This document shows, piece after piece, positions 42,850 to 53,347 of a stretch of DNA of 64,000 nt. The translations under genes and the position numbers were made by a program. Location: the NCBI RefSeq assembly GCF_947172395.1, contig NC_069105.1, positions 3,596,001 to 3,660,000 of the forward strand. The letters are read 5' to 3'. Source of the stretch: Bicyclus anynana. Taxonomy: Eukaryota > Arthropoda > Insecta > Lepidoptera > Nymphalidae. Positions within the stretch are counted from its first letter, which is position 1. Every line of letters begins with the position of its first letter. The notes below the pieces were generated by a model. It saw only the letters and a program-made list of their open reading frames with translations, ran no database searches and was not told the DNA's origin.

Positions 42850-44640
42850 TCTACCTTAATTTTAAATGCTATCCGGCAAGATTACATCTATAATAGCAAA
42901 GCTTGTAAACACATCGGTCGCTACTTCTAAATATCCCAAAGATCTTAAAACGGGTATAGTTCGACCGATTCATAAAAAAGGTAACACAAGCGACTATAAT
43001 AATTACCGACCTATTACAATATTACCCACAATTGATAAAATTGTTGAAAAGTACATTTGTCAGCAATTACACGCATTTTATAAAGATCACAACGTATTAT
43101 CTGATAAGCAATATGGTTTTCAGCAGAAAAAGAGCACATCGCAACTACTATCAGCATTTACAGATTCTGTCAATAAGCATTTAAATAACAAAAAACATGT
43201 CTTGGTTGTATATATAGACTACAGTAAAGCATTTGATATGCTTCGACACAACGTCCTACTTGAAAAACTACAAGATAATGGAATAAGGGGCCCACTTCTG
43301 CAATGGTGTCAAAATTACATGACTGACAGGTTGTATAGAGTGAAAATTGAAGAAACGTTAAGTAAAGATGTGACTGTAACACAGGGAACAGCACAAGATT
43401 CGGTTATTGGCCCTTTGCATTTTTTAACGTATGTAAATGATCTTGCAAATAAAATTAAAACGTGCGAAATGTTTCAATTTGCTGATGATACTTGCTTAGT
43501 GTCCGCTCATCACGACATCCACGAAGCTATGTTCCAGCTTCAATCAGATTTTGATTCACTATTAAAATGGTCGCATGACGTTGGCCTAGTTATTAATGTT
43601 GATAAAACTAAAATGATGTACATTAGTTCGAGTCATAACAGATACAATGGTATTACAAAGCTTATAGCACATAGCCATCAATGTATGCATAAAAACGAGC
43701 AACATTTTACAAAACGGACATCTAATATTTGTAGTTGTGCTTCCGTTGAGACGGTCTCCAGTCAACGATACCTAGGATTAATTATCGATGATCGTCTGCA
43801 ATGGAAAGAACACATTAATTATGTGTGCGATAAGCTTCGTGCTCTCCTGGCTAAACTATCATTGATCAATAACAAAGTTCCATTTTCCACCTTACTAATG
43901 ATGTACAAAGCACTAGGTGAATCAATAATATCATATGGATTGAGTAGTTATGGTCTTACGTATAAAAGTAATATTAATCAAATATATCAACTTCAACTAC
44001 GCCTTTTAAAAACCATTGTACCTAGAAAAATAAAACAACAATATAGAAATGATTATCATGTCTTATTTAATTACTGTAAATTAATGCCAATAGACGTAAA
44101 AACAAAATATTCCATAATAACAGAGCAGTACCTTCAAATAAAACCTAAACTGAAGGAAATTACATACAATAAACAACTAAGAAGTTCAAAAAAATGTAAA
44201 TTGTATGTACCGAACTTCATAAATGGGTATGGTAAGAGAAGGCTGGAATATATTGTTCCAACAATCTTTAACGATTTTCCGGATGCGGTAAAGAATCTTC
44301 TAAAAGATACCAATATACTCACGAACGTACATAAGCGGAAACTAAAGAATTATTTTTTGGGACAGCCTGTGTAGCGTCGCAGCACCGGTTCACTCACACT
44401 TTTTTTTTAACTACCCTATAATGTTTATTCTTGGTATTTATCCACTTCTGTTTGTTAATCTGTTTATTTATCCTCTTCTGTTTGTTAATAATGTTCCGTT
44501 TGTTCCTAAATATTGTATTTATTGTATGCAATAATAACCAGTGCACAGTAAAACTAACTGTGGTTTGTGTTGCACTATGGTTAGGCTTAATTTCAATGTG
44601 TTGTTTGTTAAATAATAATAAATAATAAATAAATAAAATA
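42850..44640 (+). mobile_element. Jockey-like LINE, 5' truncated
   Basis: It has a long RT-coding part, a 265-bp 3'UTR and a (AATAAATA)n-type tail at about 44605-44640. The N-terminal endonuclease is missing. This family differs from the LINE at 1128-3649. Confidence 0.8.
42866..44374 (+). CDS. LINE reverse transcriptase, C-terminal 502 codons
   Basis: Reverse transcriptase of a non-LTR retrotransposon. Visible blocks are NNYRPITILPTIDKIVEKYI, KQYGFQQKKSTSQLL, YIDYSKAFDMLRHNVLLEKL, then VTQGTAQDSVIGPLHFLTYV and the catalytic FADD at about residues 205-208. C-terminal helices follow to a stop at 44374. The GxVLGPLLF-type block has Asp where Gly is usual (TAQDSVIGP), which may impair activity. 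A TAA lies directly before the ATG, and the protein starts inside the region that normally follows the endonuclease, so this is a 5'-truncated copy using an internal Met. The otherwise open frame implies modest age. Confidence 0.9.
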   Translation: MLSGKITSIIAKLVNTSVATSKYPKDLKTGIVRPIHKKGNTSDYNNYRPITILPTIDKIVEKYICQQLHAFYKDHNVLSDKQYGFQQKKSTSQLLSAFTDSVNKHLNNKKHVLVVYIDYSKAFDMLRHNVLLEKLQDNGIRGPLLQWCQNYMTDRLYRVKIEETLSKDVTVTQGTAQDSVIGPLHFLTYVNDLANKIKTCEMFQFADDTCLVSAHHDIHEAMFQLQSDFDSLLKWSHDVGLVINVDKTKMMYISSSHNRYNGITKLIAHSHQCMHKNEQHFTKRTSNICSCASVETVSSQRYLGLIIDDRLQWKEHINYVCDKLRALLAKLSLINNKVPFSTLLMMYKALGESIISYGLSSYGLTYKSNINQIYQLQLRLLKTIVPRKIKQQYRNDYHVLFNYCKLMPIDVKTKYSIITEQYLQIKPKLKEITYNKQLRSSKKCKLYVPNFINGYGKRRLEYIVPTIFNDFPDAVKNLLKDTNILTNVHKRKLKNYFLGQPV

Positions 44641-44932
44641 TCAAATTTGTAATAAAAACAAATTCTAAAATGAATCGATTCTTTTGACGGTACAGCAAAA
44701 AATCGATTAAGTAATCGAATATTCTATGTATATATTCTGTGGATAGTCTAAGCGATGTGTTTCTGGGGCTGTGTAAAAATTACGCGCGTGTGTATTGCGA
44801 CTCAAATGTATAGTTGTGTGTAGTGTATGGACAAAGAATATATTTAATGGTGTTAAATATTTTCGATGTGTGAGTCGAAAAGGGCAGACTTTTTTGTTGG
44901 TGAATTTGGGTGCGAAACAAGTCCATAGTCTA
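44641..44932. other. Left flank of the BEL element
   Basis: Contains TTTAATGGTGTTAAATATTT and GTGCGAAACAAGTCC, probably part of an older transposon. It ends in the GTCTA target copy (44928-44932). Confidence 0.4.
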
Positions 44933-45364
44933 TGGTAGAAATTAAAGTGTAGCTACGATAGCTGTCCTGCTTCATTTTATCCTTTCCCCTATCTTCCATC
45001 TCACGTTACGCACGTTCGCCTGCTGCGATCGACAATGGTTGGAGTCGCCCCGCTAATTCGTTGAGAGCTGGTCGTGCGCACGCTGAGAAATATTTTACCG
45101 CCATCACAAAAAGCCGTGTACGCGTGTGTTTTGTGGATAAATCATTAAAAACCAACAAGTTGAGTGCTCCTTATAAATAATAGACTGTGAATCAATTTTG
45201 CTTGTTTTGTGTTGCCACGCACCCGCTGTTTAAGTCTTATGGTGGACGCATCCTGGACAAAAGAACGGGTCGAAGATCACGTGAGTTCCTTCCTATCCCG
45301 TATCTTATCATTCCGGGAGTATTCCAACGAAGCTATCGATCGAAGTTAACGTAAATTACCACCA
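44933..45364 (+). repeat. 5' LTR
   Basis: 432 bp, TGGTAGAAAT to TACCACCA. A TATAAATAATA segment near 45171 could serve as the TATA region. It would contain the promoter and polyadenylation signals of the element. Confidence 0.95.
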
Positions 45365-45840
45365 TAATATTTTTGGTCCTATTCGAGCGGATTTGTACTA
45401 TAATTTCGTTGTCTAACCTACCTCCGTTGTGACGTACTAAGTTCGCTATTTCTTATTTCGTATTATATTTTTATATTATTGTTATAATATACTATTCCGC
45501 ACATATATATATTTATTATAATCGAAGAATAAGATGTTTTCTTCGGTTAGTTCCGCTATATAAATAAAATCGATACGCTAATTACGCTAAACTATTACGC
45601 CGCGTCATAACTAGTAGGTAGGTACATAACGGTACATATTCCGAATTCATTCATTCATTCGTTACGAGAAACGAAGTATTCCATTTTATAGCATAAATTT
45701 TTTGATACTTATAATAGATTTCAAGTAACTTTTTGTTGACATCTTAATATAACGCTATTTGTTAATATTTTTTAACACTTATTTAAAGAAGAAGTATTTA
45801 CTTTCTTTTATTTAATTAATTTACAAATTAATATTTCATC
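45365..45840 (+). promoter_or_regulatory. Untranslated leader with candidate primer binding site
   Basis: Just inside the LTR, TGGTCCTATTCGAGCGG (from about 45374) starts with TGG, as a tRNA-primer site would. I could not match it to a specific tRNA. The rest of the 476-bp leader is AT-rich without coding sequence. Confidence 0.45.
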
Positions 45841-46278
45841 ATGAGTAAAAAAGAAGTCTTGCCCGCAAGCTACAGCGCAGATGAATGCCATCTCAAGCTG
45901 TTAGAAGCGAAGAAAGAAATGATGTTTAGCCGCTTACAAGGTATTTACGACTTGACCTTACTAGTTAGCGATGACAGTAGCAAACTACCTTCGTTATTGG
46001 TACAGGCAGCCAATATAGACGTTTTGCGTAAGGAGTTTGAATTAAATTTGGATCAGTATACTATGGCGCAAATGAAAGTAAATCCAAACGCTGTTATCAG
46101 TTATCAAAGTTGGAACGCATTTGAGGAAATGTTTTGTTTTATTAAAAAATCTTTGGAACCCTATTATCATAGTAAAAATGATTCTACAAAACCTTGTCTT
46201 TCTAAATTTCCCACAATGAAATCCAGTCTCCCTGCTATTGAATTACCCGACTTTTCGGGAGATTCGTCTATTCTATGA
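45841..46278 (+). CDS. BEL/Pao gag N-terminal part (truncated by frameshift)
   Basis: 145 codons starting MSKKEVLPASYSADECHLKL, helix-rich as expected for the N-terminal region of a BEL/Pao structural protein. It ends in the conserved LPAIELPDFSGDSS motif, after which it hits TGA. In related elements this motif runs directly into the FYEQFKNLIH segment, which here sits in the +1 frame of the next ORF. I infer a small indel rather than programmed frameshifting, since the break is in the middle of gag, well before the zinc knuckles. Confidence 0.85.
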   Translation: MSKKEVLPASYSADECHLKLLEAKKEMMFSRLQGIYDLTLLVSDDSSKLPSLLVQAANIDVLRKEFELNLDQYTMAQMKVNPNAVISYQSWNAFEEMFCFIKKSLEPYYHSKNDSTKPCLSKFPTMKSSLPAIELPDFSGDSSIL

Positions 46279-49200
46279 ACAATTCAAGAATTTAATACAT
46301 AATAACCCAACGCTTTCTGACAGTGAAAAAGTGTGTTATTTAGTTGGAAAATTGAAAGGTTCTGCGGCATCCGTGTGCGCAGGGTTGCCAGTATCGGGTG
46401 AAAATTATTCTATTATATGGAAAAATTTGATAGACAAGTATGACGATCCTCGTTCATTGGCTGGTACATATGTAAATCAACTTTTGAATTTTAAATCATT
46501 AAATAATAATACCGCTTCTGGTCTCGAACTATTTTTAAATTCTTTCAACTCCTCCGTCGACGCTCTTAAACAATTAAAATTGGATAATTTAACAGATTTT
46601 TTCCTATTGCATCTCGCACTTCTGAAGCTTGATTCCGAAACGGTGAAACTTTTTGAAATAACTTATCGCAAAGAAAAAATTCCTTCTTACGGACAATTAG
46701 TAGAATTTGTCAAAGAACAAAGTAAGGTTCTTTCTAGAGGATGTAATAGTAAACCATCTGATTCGCACGTTTCAACCAAACCTCATAATAAAAAATCGCC
46801 TATCGCAAAATTTACTAAATCTTTTGTGAATACGGAGTCTATTCAAAACTCTAAAGACTCTAAATGTATTTTATGTAAAAATGAAAAGCATAATCACTTA
46901 TATAAATGTCCGAATTTCATGAAATTAACGCCGCAAAAACGATTTCAAGTAGTAAAAAATAATTCTTATTGTACTAACTGCTTAAGCACTCTTCATAAAA
47001 CCGCCTCTTGCTTATCGACTCACAATTGCGCTCATTGTAACCAGAGACATTCGTCTCTGTTATGTTTTTCTCACGCAAATAAATTTAATTATAGTGATCC
47101 GGTTAATATAAACACGGCACAAAACGCAACGCACTCTCATTCTATATCGCTACCCGCTAATAAAACCGCTAACTCTCATAATAATTTTAATTCTTACGCT
47201 AATATACCCGCTGATGTAGCTACACAAAAAGCTAAAAATGAGTCGAATAATGACTCGTCCGCTAATGGACACACATCGCTATGTACAATTTCTCGTGATT
47301 TTCATGAACGCAACGCAACTACATTGTTAGGTACCGCTAAAATAAAAGTTATTGATAACTATGGCCGCATTCACTTTCTGCGATGTCTAGTAGACCCTGG
47401 CTCGCAGAGTGATTATATTACTATAGCTTCTTGTAAAAAATTATCGCTTCCTGTATATTCACAAAATCGCTTTACAGAAGTACAGGGCATAGGTGGGACT
47501 TCTCAAAAAATACTTGGGATTTCTAATTTGAAATTCACCTCACGCTTCGATGACACCAAAGTATACGATATACGCCCTCTGGTGGTAGAAGGTATTACTT
47601 CTCAATTGCCTGATGCTAAAGTAAACTTGTCCGCACTAGAAAGCTTGATAAAAAACATTCCATTAGCCGATGACAGTTTTTCAGAACCAGGTTGTGTTGA
47701 TTTATTAATTGGTGTTAAATTATATTGCGATATTTTGCTTTTTAATAAAATTACCGCTGAGAATAGCTCACCGTCTGCTATAGAAACCTCGCTCGGTTAC
47801 GTCATCATGGGCGACGCGCCGATCGCTTCTGGGCTTATATCTACTTCTGCCTTTTGCGCTTTCAGTCGTGAACCTCTAGATAATCTCTTAGAGAGGTTCT
47901 GGAAGGTAGAAGAAGCTCCTCATCAGAAATTTTTGAGTCCCGAAGAGCAGGAATGTGAAAAAATATATGTCACAACGACTACTCGTAAAACTGATGGCAG
48001 TTTTATTGTATCTCTTCCCTTTAAGGAAGACCCGGTTCGCTTGGGTAACTCTTATATACCCGCTAAGAGAAGGTTTCTCAACCTTGAGAAGAAGTTTAAT
48101 AACTCACCTGATTTAAGAATAAAATATAACGAAGTTATTCAAGATTATTTAGATAAGGGTATTCTTTCTAAGATTTCTCCTCAAGAAAGCATTATGCCTG
48201 GTTTTTACTTGCCTCATAGGCCTGTTATACGGGACGACAAAGCGACTACCAAACTTAGAATTGTTCTAGACGCTTCTATGAAAACTGATGTTAATATATC
48301 TTTAAATGATTTACTTCATACAGGCTGCAACTTGCAAGCTGAAATATTTAATATTTTAATAAACGTTCGCCTCTTTAAAATCGCTTTTTTCGCAGATGTG
48401 AAACAAATGTATTTATGTATTGAAGTTCTCCCCGCTCATCGTAAATTTCAGCGAATTTTATTTAGATTTTCTAATAATGAACCACTAGAAATCTACGAGT
48501 TTAATCGCGTTACTTTCGGATTGCGTTCGTCTCCTTTTTTAGCGCTTCGCACGTTACGCGAATTGGCTAAAAGAGAGAAGGATAGATGGCCCGCGGCCGC
48601 AGCGATAATCGAAAGAGATGTTTATATGGACGACCTCGCTTCCTCTGCCTCTGATCCTTCAGAAGCAGTAGAGAAGGCTGAGCAGTTGATCCAAATGTTT
48701 AAGTCCGGAGGGTTCGATTTAATTAAATGGACTAGTAACTCTCCTGAATTATTACGTAACATACCTCAAACGCACCGACAGTCTGAAGGAATATCGTTTG
48801 ACGACGAACACACCTTTAAGATTTTAGGATTACATTGGTTTCCCGTTCATGATAGTTTAAGTTTTTTTGTATCTCCCCCCTCGCTCAAATGGACGAAACG
48901 CTCTATTCTCTCCGCAACTGCTCAACTCTACGATGTCTTAGGACTCGTTGGGCCTGTGATTTTATACGCCAAATTGATAATTAAGGAATTATGGATTTTA
49001 AAGTTGTCATGGGATGAAACGCTCCCTTCTCATATTATAGAGGCTTGGTTACAATTTATAGATGAGCTGCCTCTTTTATCAAAGCTTAAAATTCCGCGAC
49101 ACCTTGGTGTAGAAAATAACTCTAATTTATCTTTACTCGCATTCGCCGACGCCAGTGAAAAGGCGTATGGTTGTGTAATTTATACACACGTGACAAATGG

Positions 49201-51166
49201 AGATAATAAACCTATCATTTCATTAGTTTGCTCTAAATCACGTGTGTCTTCTCCCTCTAGTTTAGTTACGCTGGCTAGACTAGAGTTAAACGCTCTTGTA
49301 TTACTTGCAAAATTAGTTCGCAACGTATATGATACTTTAATATCGCGACAACCTGTAGACAATATTTTTGTATTTTCAGACTCTACTGTCGCTCTGTGTT
49401 GGTTAAAGTCCTCACCTCACAGATTTCAAACTTACATTGCTAATAGAATATCGCAGTTTCAGGAACTATTGTGTACCGATGATCTTTATCATATTTCTGG
49501 TATAGAGAATCCTGCAGATTGTATATCTCGTGGACTATTGCCTTCGCAATTATTAACCCATGAACTCTGGTTCAATGGGCCAACATGGGCTTCATCGCCT
49601 ATTAATCAATGGCCCGTTCAGAAATTCTCACCTAACGCCTCTGCGCTTCCAGAACAGAAATCTATATCTCTTGTCATGCGAAGTGTAGATGAACATCCTT
49701 TACTGACGTTAAGTACTAAGTTTTCTTCTTGGCATAAGTATCTGAGATCGGTTGTCTTTTTATTGAAATTTCTCAAGAAATTACCTAAAGGAATTCATAT
49801 TACCGCGGAAGATTTAAATGTCGCAGAAACAAAAGTCATTGAAGTTGTTCAAAATACAAATTTCTATGAGGATATTCAAAAACTAAAAAAAGGAATTTCG
49901 TGTTCGCGTGCTATTCAAAAATTAAATCCGTTTATTCGCGATAATATTCTTCACGTAGGTGGTCGCTTAACTTATTCCTCTTTAGATTATTGTCATAAAC
50001 ATCCGATTTTATTACCTAGAAAAGGTCATATAATCGATTTGTTAATTGATTACTACCACCGTGAAAATTTACATGCAGGTCCTCAGATTTTACTTTCTAT
50101 AACTAGACAAAAATATTGGATTTTATCCGCGAGGCGCGCCATAAAACAACGCATACATAAATGTATCAAATGCTATAGATTAAATCCTAAGCAAATATTC
50201 CCGTTTATGGCTAATTTGCCGCCATGTCGCATAGAGCAGGCTAACGCTTATACCTATACAGGCGTGGACTTCACAGGTCCGCTCTACATTACTCTATGTA
50301 GAGGCCGAGGTATACATAGGCAAAAAGCTTATCTTTGTATCTTTATATGCCTGGTTACCAAAGCAGTTCACTTTGAACTTGCACCTGATCTTAGTTCCGC
50401 TTCATTTTTAAATTTATTTAAGAGATTTATCTCTAGATCTGGTGCAAATTGTAAATTTATATATAGTGATAATGGGACTAATTTCGTTTCATCGAAAGGA
50501 TATTTTGATGAATTATTTTCGCTATTAAAAAGTGATGAGTATTATAAGGATTTTAGTACTGAACTCGCTAAACGCCGCATAATCTGGAAACTAAATCCTC
50601 CCACTGGGAGCCATTTTGGGGGCATATGGGAAAGCAACATAAAAAGTGCAAAATCCCTTCTTTTTAAAGTGATAGGTAAGCAGATTTTGACGTATGAAGA
50701 GATGCTTACAGTAGTTACACAAATTGAAGCGATATTAAACAGTAGGCCGCTTTACCTTGCGAGTACGGACCCTTCTGAGCCTTCTGCACTAACGCCAGCT
50801 CACTTTTTATATAGAGTGCCTTTAGAGTATTTACCTGCGCCCGATCTTAGTGGTGAAAAGGAACGGTTACTTAGTAGATTTATGCTTTTAGATTCGCTAA
50901 TTCAATCATTTTGGAAACGCTTCAGGGTTGAGTACTTACACACCCTCCAAACACGCGAGAAATGGAATACTACGTCTCTTTCGGTTAAGGCAGGGACTGT
51001 GGTCCTTATTAACGTAGATAACGCTCCGCCCTTGCAATGGCCATTGGGCATTATAACACGCATATTCCCTGGCAAGGATGGGATTACTAGAGTCGCTGAA
51101 GTAAAGACTAAAACTGGACTCTTCATTCGGCCTATGGTGAAGCTTTGTCCTTTGCCTGCGCAATAG
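46238..51166 (+). CDS. BEL/Pao gag C-terminus and pol polyprotein
   Basis: 1642 codons in the +1 frame relative to gag, overlapping it by 41 nt. Order: capsid-like gag segment (DUF1759 type, residues about 10-160); Cys/His knuckles (CILCKNEKHNH from 210, then CTNC...CAHC); aspartic protease with DPGSQ at D386, where retroviral proteases have D-S/T-G; reverse transcriptase with KLRIVLDAS and YMDD at 796-799; RNase H with D971 (FADASEKAYG) and D1048 (FSDST); integrase zinc finger from H1274; integrase core D1344 (GVDFTG), D1411 (SDNGTNF), E1465 (GIWESN); and the C-terminal BEL/Pao domain (FWKRFRVEYL). All catalytic residues are present and there are no internal stops. The first dozen residues before FYEQF are out-of-frame readthrough of gag DNA, not real protein. 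Confidence 0.95.
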   Translation: MNYPTFREIRLFYEQFKNLIHNNPTLSDSEKVCYLVGKLKGSAASVCAGLPVSGENYSIIWKNLIDKYDDPRSLAGTYVNQLLNFKSLNNNTASGLELFLNSFNSSVDALKQLKLDNLTDFFLLHLALLKLDSETVKLFEITYRKEKIPSYGQLVEFVKEQSKVLSRGCNSKPSDSHVSTKPHNKKSPIAKFTKSFVNTESIQNSKDSKCILCKNEKHNHLYKCPNFMKLTPQKRFQVVKNNSYCTNCLSTLHKTASCLSTHNCAHCNQRHSSLLCFSHANKFNYSDPVNINTAQNATHSHSISLPANKTANSHNNFNSYANIPADVATQKAKNESNNDSSANGHTSLCTISRDFHERNATTLLGTAKIKVIDNYGRIHFLRCLVDPGSQSDYITIASCKKLSLPVYSQNRFTEVQGIGGTSQKILGISNLKFTSRFDDTKVYDIRPLVVEGITSQLPDAKVNLSALESLIKNIPLADDSFSEPGCVDLLIGVKLYCDILLFNKITAENSSPSAIETSLGYVIMGDAPIASGLISTSAFCAFSREPLDNLLERFWKVEEAPHQKFLSPEEQECEKIYVTTTTRKTDGSFIVSLPFKEDPVRLGNSYIPAKRRFLNLEKKFNNSPDLRIKYNEVIQDYLDKGILSKISPQESIMPGFYLPHRPVIRDDKATTKLRIVLDASMKTDVNISLNDLLHTGCNLQAEIFNILINVRLFKIAFFADVKQMYLCIEVLPAHRKFQRILFRFSNNEPLEIYEFNRVTFGLRSSPFLALRTLRELAKREKDRWPAAAAIIERDVYMDDLASSASDPSEAVEKAEQLIQMFKSGGFDLIKWTSNSPELLRNIPQTHRQSEGISFDDEHTFKILGLHWFPVHDSLSFFVSPPSLKWTKRSILSATAQLYDVLGLVGPVILYAKLIIKELWILKLSWDETLPSHIIEAWLQFIDELPLLSKLKIPRHLGVENNSNLSLLAFADASEKAYGCVIYTHVTNGDNKPIISLVCSKSRVSSPSSLVTLARLELNALVLLAKLVRNVYDTLISRQPVDNIFVFSDSTVALCWLKSSPHRFQTYIANRISQFQELLCTDDLYHISGIENPADCISRGLLPSQLLTHELWFNGPTWASSPINQWPVQKFSPNASALPEQKSISLVMRSVDEHPLLTLSTKFSSWHKYLRSVVFLLKFLKKLPKGIHITAEDLNVAETKVIEVVQNTNFYEDIQKLKKGISCSRAIQKLNPFIRDNILHVGGRLTYSSLDYCHKHPILLPRKGHIIDLLIDYYHRENLHAGPQILLSITRQKYWILSARRAIKQRIHKCIKCYRLNPKQIFPFMANLPPCRIEQANAYTYTGVDFTGPLYITLCRGRGIHRQKAYLCIFICLVTKAVHFELAPDLSSASFLNLFKRFISRSGANCKFIYSDNGTNFVSSKGYFDELFSLLKSDEYYKDFSTELAKRRIIWKLNPPTGSHFGGIWESNIKSAKSLLFKVIGKQILTYEEMLTVVTQIEAILNSRPLYLASTDPSEPSALTPAHFLYRVPLEYLPAPDLSGEKERLLSRFMLLDSLIQSFWKRFRVEYLHTLQTREKWNTTSLSVKAGTVVLINVDNAPPLQWPLGIITRIFPGKDGITRVAEVKTKTGLFIRPMVKLCPLPAQ

Positions 51167-51377
51167 ACTAGTCTTACGTTATTTTAAGTAAGTGTCTTAT
51201 TGTATTAAATATCTATTAATTTATCAGAATTATTTTATTATTAACTATATTATTTATCGCTATTAATATTTATAACTCATAAATATTTGTCTCTAAGTAC
51301 TTATACGTATAATTTGTTTATTTGTATTATGTACTTTCGCTATTTTCTTTATTTTTTTTATTGCGAGCTTAGTAGCT

Positions 51378-51391
51378 CACAGGCGGGGGAA
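51378..51391 (+). promoter_or_regulatory. Polypurine tract
   Basis: AGGCGGGGGAA directly precedes the 3' LTR, the expected plus-strand primer site. Confidence 0.8.
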
Positions 51392-51823
51392 TGGTAGAAA
51401 TGAAAGTGTAGCTACGATAGCTGTCCTGCTTCATTTTATCCTTTCCCCTATCTTCCATCTCACGTTACGCACGTTCGCCTGCTGCGATCGACAATGGTTG
51501 GAGTCGCCCCGCTAATTCGTTGAGAGCTGGTCGTGCGCACGCTGAGAAATATTTTACCGCCATCACAAAAAGCCGTGTACGCGTGTGTTTTGTGGATAAA
51601 TCATTAAAAACCAACAAGTTGAGTGCTCCTTATAAATAATAGACTGTGAATCAATTTTGCTTGTTTTGTGTTGCCACGCACCCGCTGTTTAAGTCTTATG
51701 GTGGACGCATCCTGGACAAAAGAACGGGTCGAAGATCACGTGAGTTCCTTCCTATCCCGTATCTTATCATTCCGGGAGTATTCCAACGAAGCTATCGATC
51801 GAAGTTAACGTAAATTACCACCA
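51392..51823 (+). repeat. 3' LTR
   Basis: 432 bp, identical by eye to the 5' LTR except for one base, and followed by the target copy GTCTA. Confidence 0.95.
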
Positions 51824-51828
51824 GTCTA

Positions 51829-51950
51829 AATAGTCAAAGATGGCAAGAGACCCGATGGATTGAAGCTGGTTCCCTGCGAAATGGGGCGGGCTCTAATGTG
51901 GGGCGCTACATGTGTTGGCACATTAGCACCATATCAGAGATACAGGATCA
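51829..51950 (+). repeat. Repeat E, second copy
   Basis: GATGGCAAGAGACCCGATGG, GGGGCGGGCTCTAATGTGG and TGTTGGCACATTAGCACCAT match 42476-42595. Confidence 0.75.
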
Positions 51951-51959
51951 AGACCGGGA

Positions 51960-52115
51960 GACGCAGCAAAAAAGCAGCGGAAGCGATCGGCATGATGTCA
52001 CGTCACGATCATGATGGCACATCGCGACCAATACACGATCAGTTTTATCGGCTGTCAAGCCGTTAGCGCTGCAGACATGTGAGCTTATCGGATCGTGAGT
52101 GGCTAACATTGGCTT
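51960..52115. mobile_element. MITE-F copy
   Basis: Shares GCGACCAATACACGATCAGT with the copy at 53690-53852, and has CTGCAGACATGTGAG near one end. The ends are eroded. Confidence 0.6.
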
Positions 52116-52544
52116 TACTAATAGGTACGAGTGTAGATACATTTTAATGAACCAATTTATGCTGATCAACTAACATCATCATCAGCTAAAAAATCTAATT
52201 AATAGAAATGATACTGAGAAAAAAACATTGGACAAAAGGTACCCGGATTACGAAAGGGTTAAACCAATTTTAAACAGGCTAATCCTGGTAATTGGGCAGA
52301 ATTACCCTTATCTCGGTTAATTGTAAATGCCACTCACAAAAAATGGTTTATCGGTATAAATTGGTGGACAAATATACCTGCAAACCTACTTATTAAATAA
52401 ATATATCTGTACATATAAATAAAATTTAATTGTTGTATCATCAAGTGATTTGTATAGTTATTCACACACTACCAAAACACAATGAAGCTTATTTAAATTA
52501 TTTTGAAACGGATGCATGAATTTTAATGAGACTTTTATTGAAAG

Positions 52545-52620
52545 AGGAGGCTATGTGCTACTTTTTATCTCGGAAAGTCCATAGTTCCCATGGGTTTTGT
52601 AAAAAACTGAATCCCACTCA
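52545..52620 (+). mobile_element. Helitron-like 3' fragment
   Basis: GTGCTACTTTTTATCTCGGA, then CCATAGTTCCCATGGG and AAAAACTGAATCCCACTCA match 18590-18640. It is cut off by the SINE-A at 52630. Confidence 0.6.
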
Positions 52621-52629
52621 ATTATATTT

Positions 52630-52812
52630 ACAAGTTAGCCCTTGACTACAATCTCATCTGATGGCAAGTGATGATGCAATCTAAGATGGAATCTAAACTA
52701 ACTTGTTAGAAGTTTCTACACAACATCGTACTTACCGGAACGCTAAATCGCATAGCAGTACGTATTTACCAGTAGGGTGGTAACCAACTGCGGCCGAAGC
52801 CTCCCACCAGCC
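52630..52812 (-). mobile_element. SINE-A, head missing
   Basis: Tail ACAAGTTAGCCCTTGACTAC through body GCGGCCGAAGCCTCCCACCA, with an internal deletion before the TTTCTACACAACATCG segment. Confidence 0.85.
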
Positions 52813-52924
52813 AAAATAAAACCATAAGCTACTTTCCGGATTTGGCTTGTGAGTAATAATAATATTGATTTACGAGTATTAACTGCTCTCGCAAAATAAT
52901 GTTGGCCACACATGGCCATATATT

Positions 52925-53015
52925 GACATACCTGCAGCGCTGTCAGCATGACGTCAGTTAAATCATCGTGCCGATCGCGATTTTTGCTTCAAGTCGACCC
53001 GTCATGCACAGTGCT
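52925..53015. mobile_element. MITE-F fragment
   Basis: TGCAGCGCTGTCAGCATGAC and GACCCGTCATGCACAG resemble the GCCGTCATGCACGCAG core of the 53.7-kb copy. Confidence 0.4.
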
Positions 53016-53149
53016 GATACTTAGTACTCTAGCACGCTCAGTTACTTTTGGTGCATTTTAACTGTTAGGTAGTATGATACCTAGTAGATGCTTTTTTATT
53101 CTAAGCAGTAGGTGTATTCATTACTAACAATCGCCCCGCTGTTTTGCCC

Positions 53150-53300
53150 ACATAGTTACCATTCCCGTGGGAATACGGGGATAAAATATATCCTATAGTA
53201 TAATGATACTCACAAAAACCATGGCTTACTAGTGGTTAAACAGTTTTCAAAATCGGTTAAATTGACCCAGAGACAACAAACTTTTCCTCTGTAGAACATT
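53150..53300 (-). mobile_element. Helitron-like fragment
   Basis: TACCATTCCCGTGGGAATAC, GGGATAAAATATATCCTATA and TTTCAAAATCGG follow the 28691-28877 order without the CTAG end. Confidence 0.5.
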
Positions 53301-53347
53301 AACTGTAAGTCAAAGTAAATTTTTATTTTTGCGGAAAAGCCTTTATT

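Larger units (their letters stand above)
44933..51823 (+). mobile_element. Full-length BEL/Pao LTR retrotransposon, 6891 bp
   Basis: Two 432-bp LTRs begin TGGT and end ACCA. The element is flanked by the 5-bp target duplication GTCTA (44928-44932 and 51824-51828). The internal part holds an untranslated leader, gag, and pol in the order protease, reverse transcriptase, RNase H, integrase, which is the BEL/Pao order. There is no env. By eye the LTRs differ at one position only (44943 T against 51402 G), so the insertion is recent. Gag is split by a frame change near 46260, so this copy is probably not autonomous. Confidence 0.95.

Noticed and set aside
46238..46278. Programmed +1 frameshift between gag and pol
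   Set aside because: The overlap falls in the middle of gag, before the zinc knuckles, and shows no known slippery site. An indel is simpler, though not proven.
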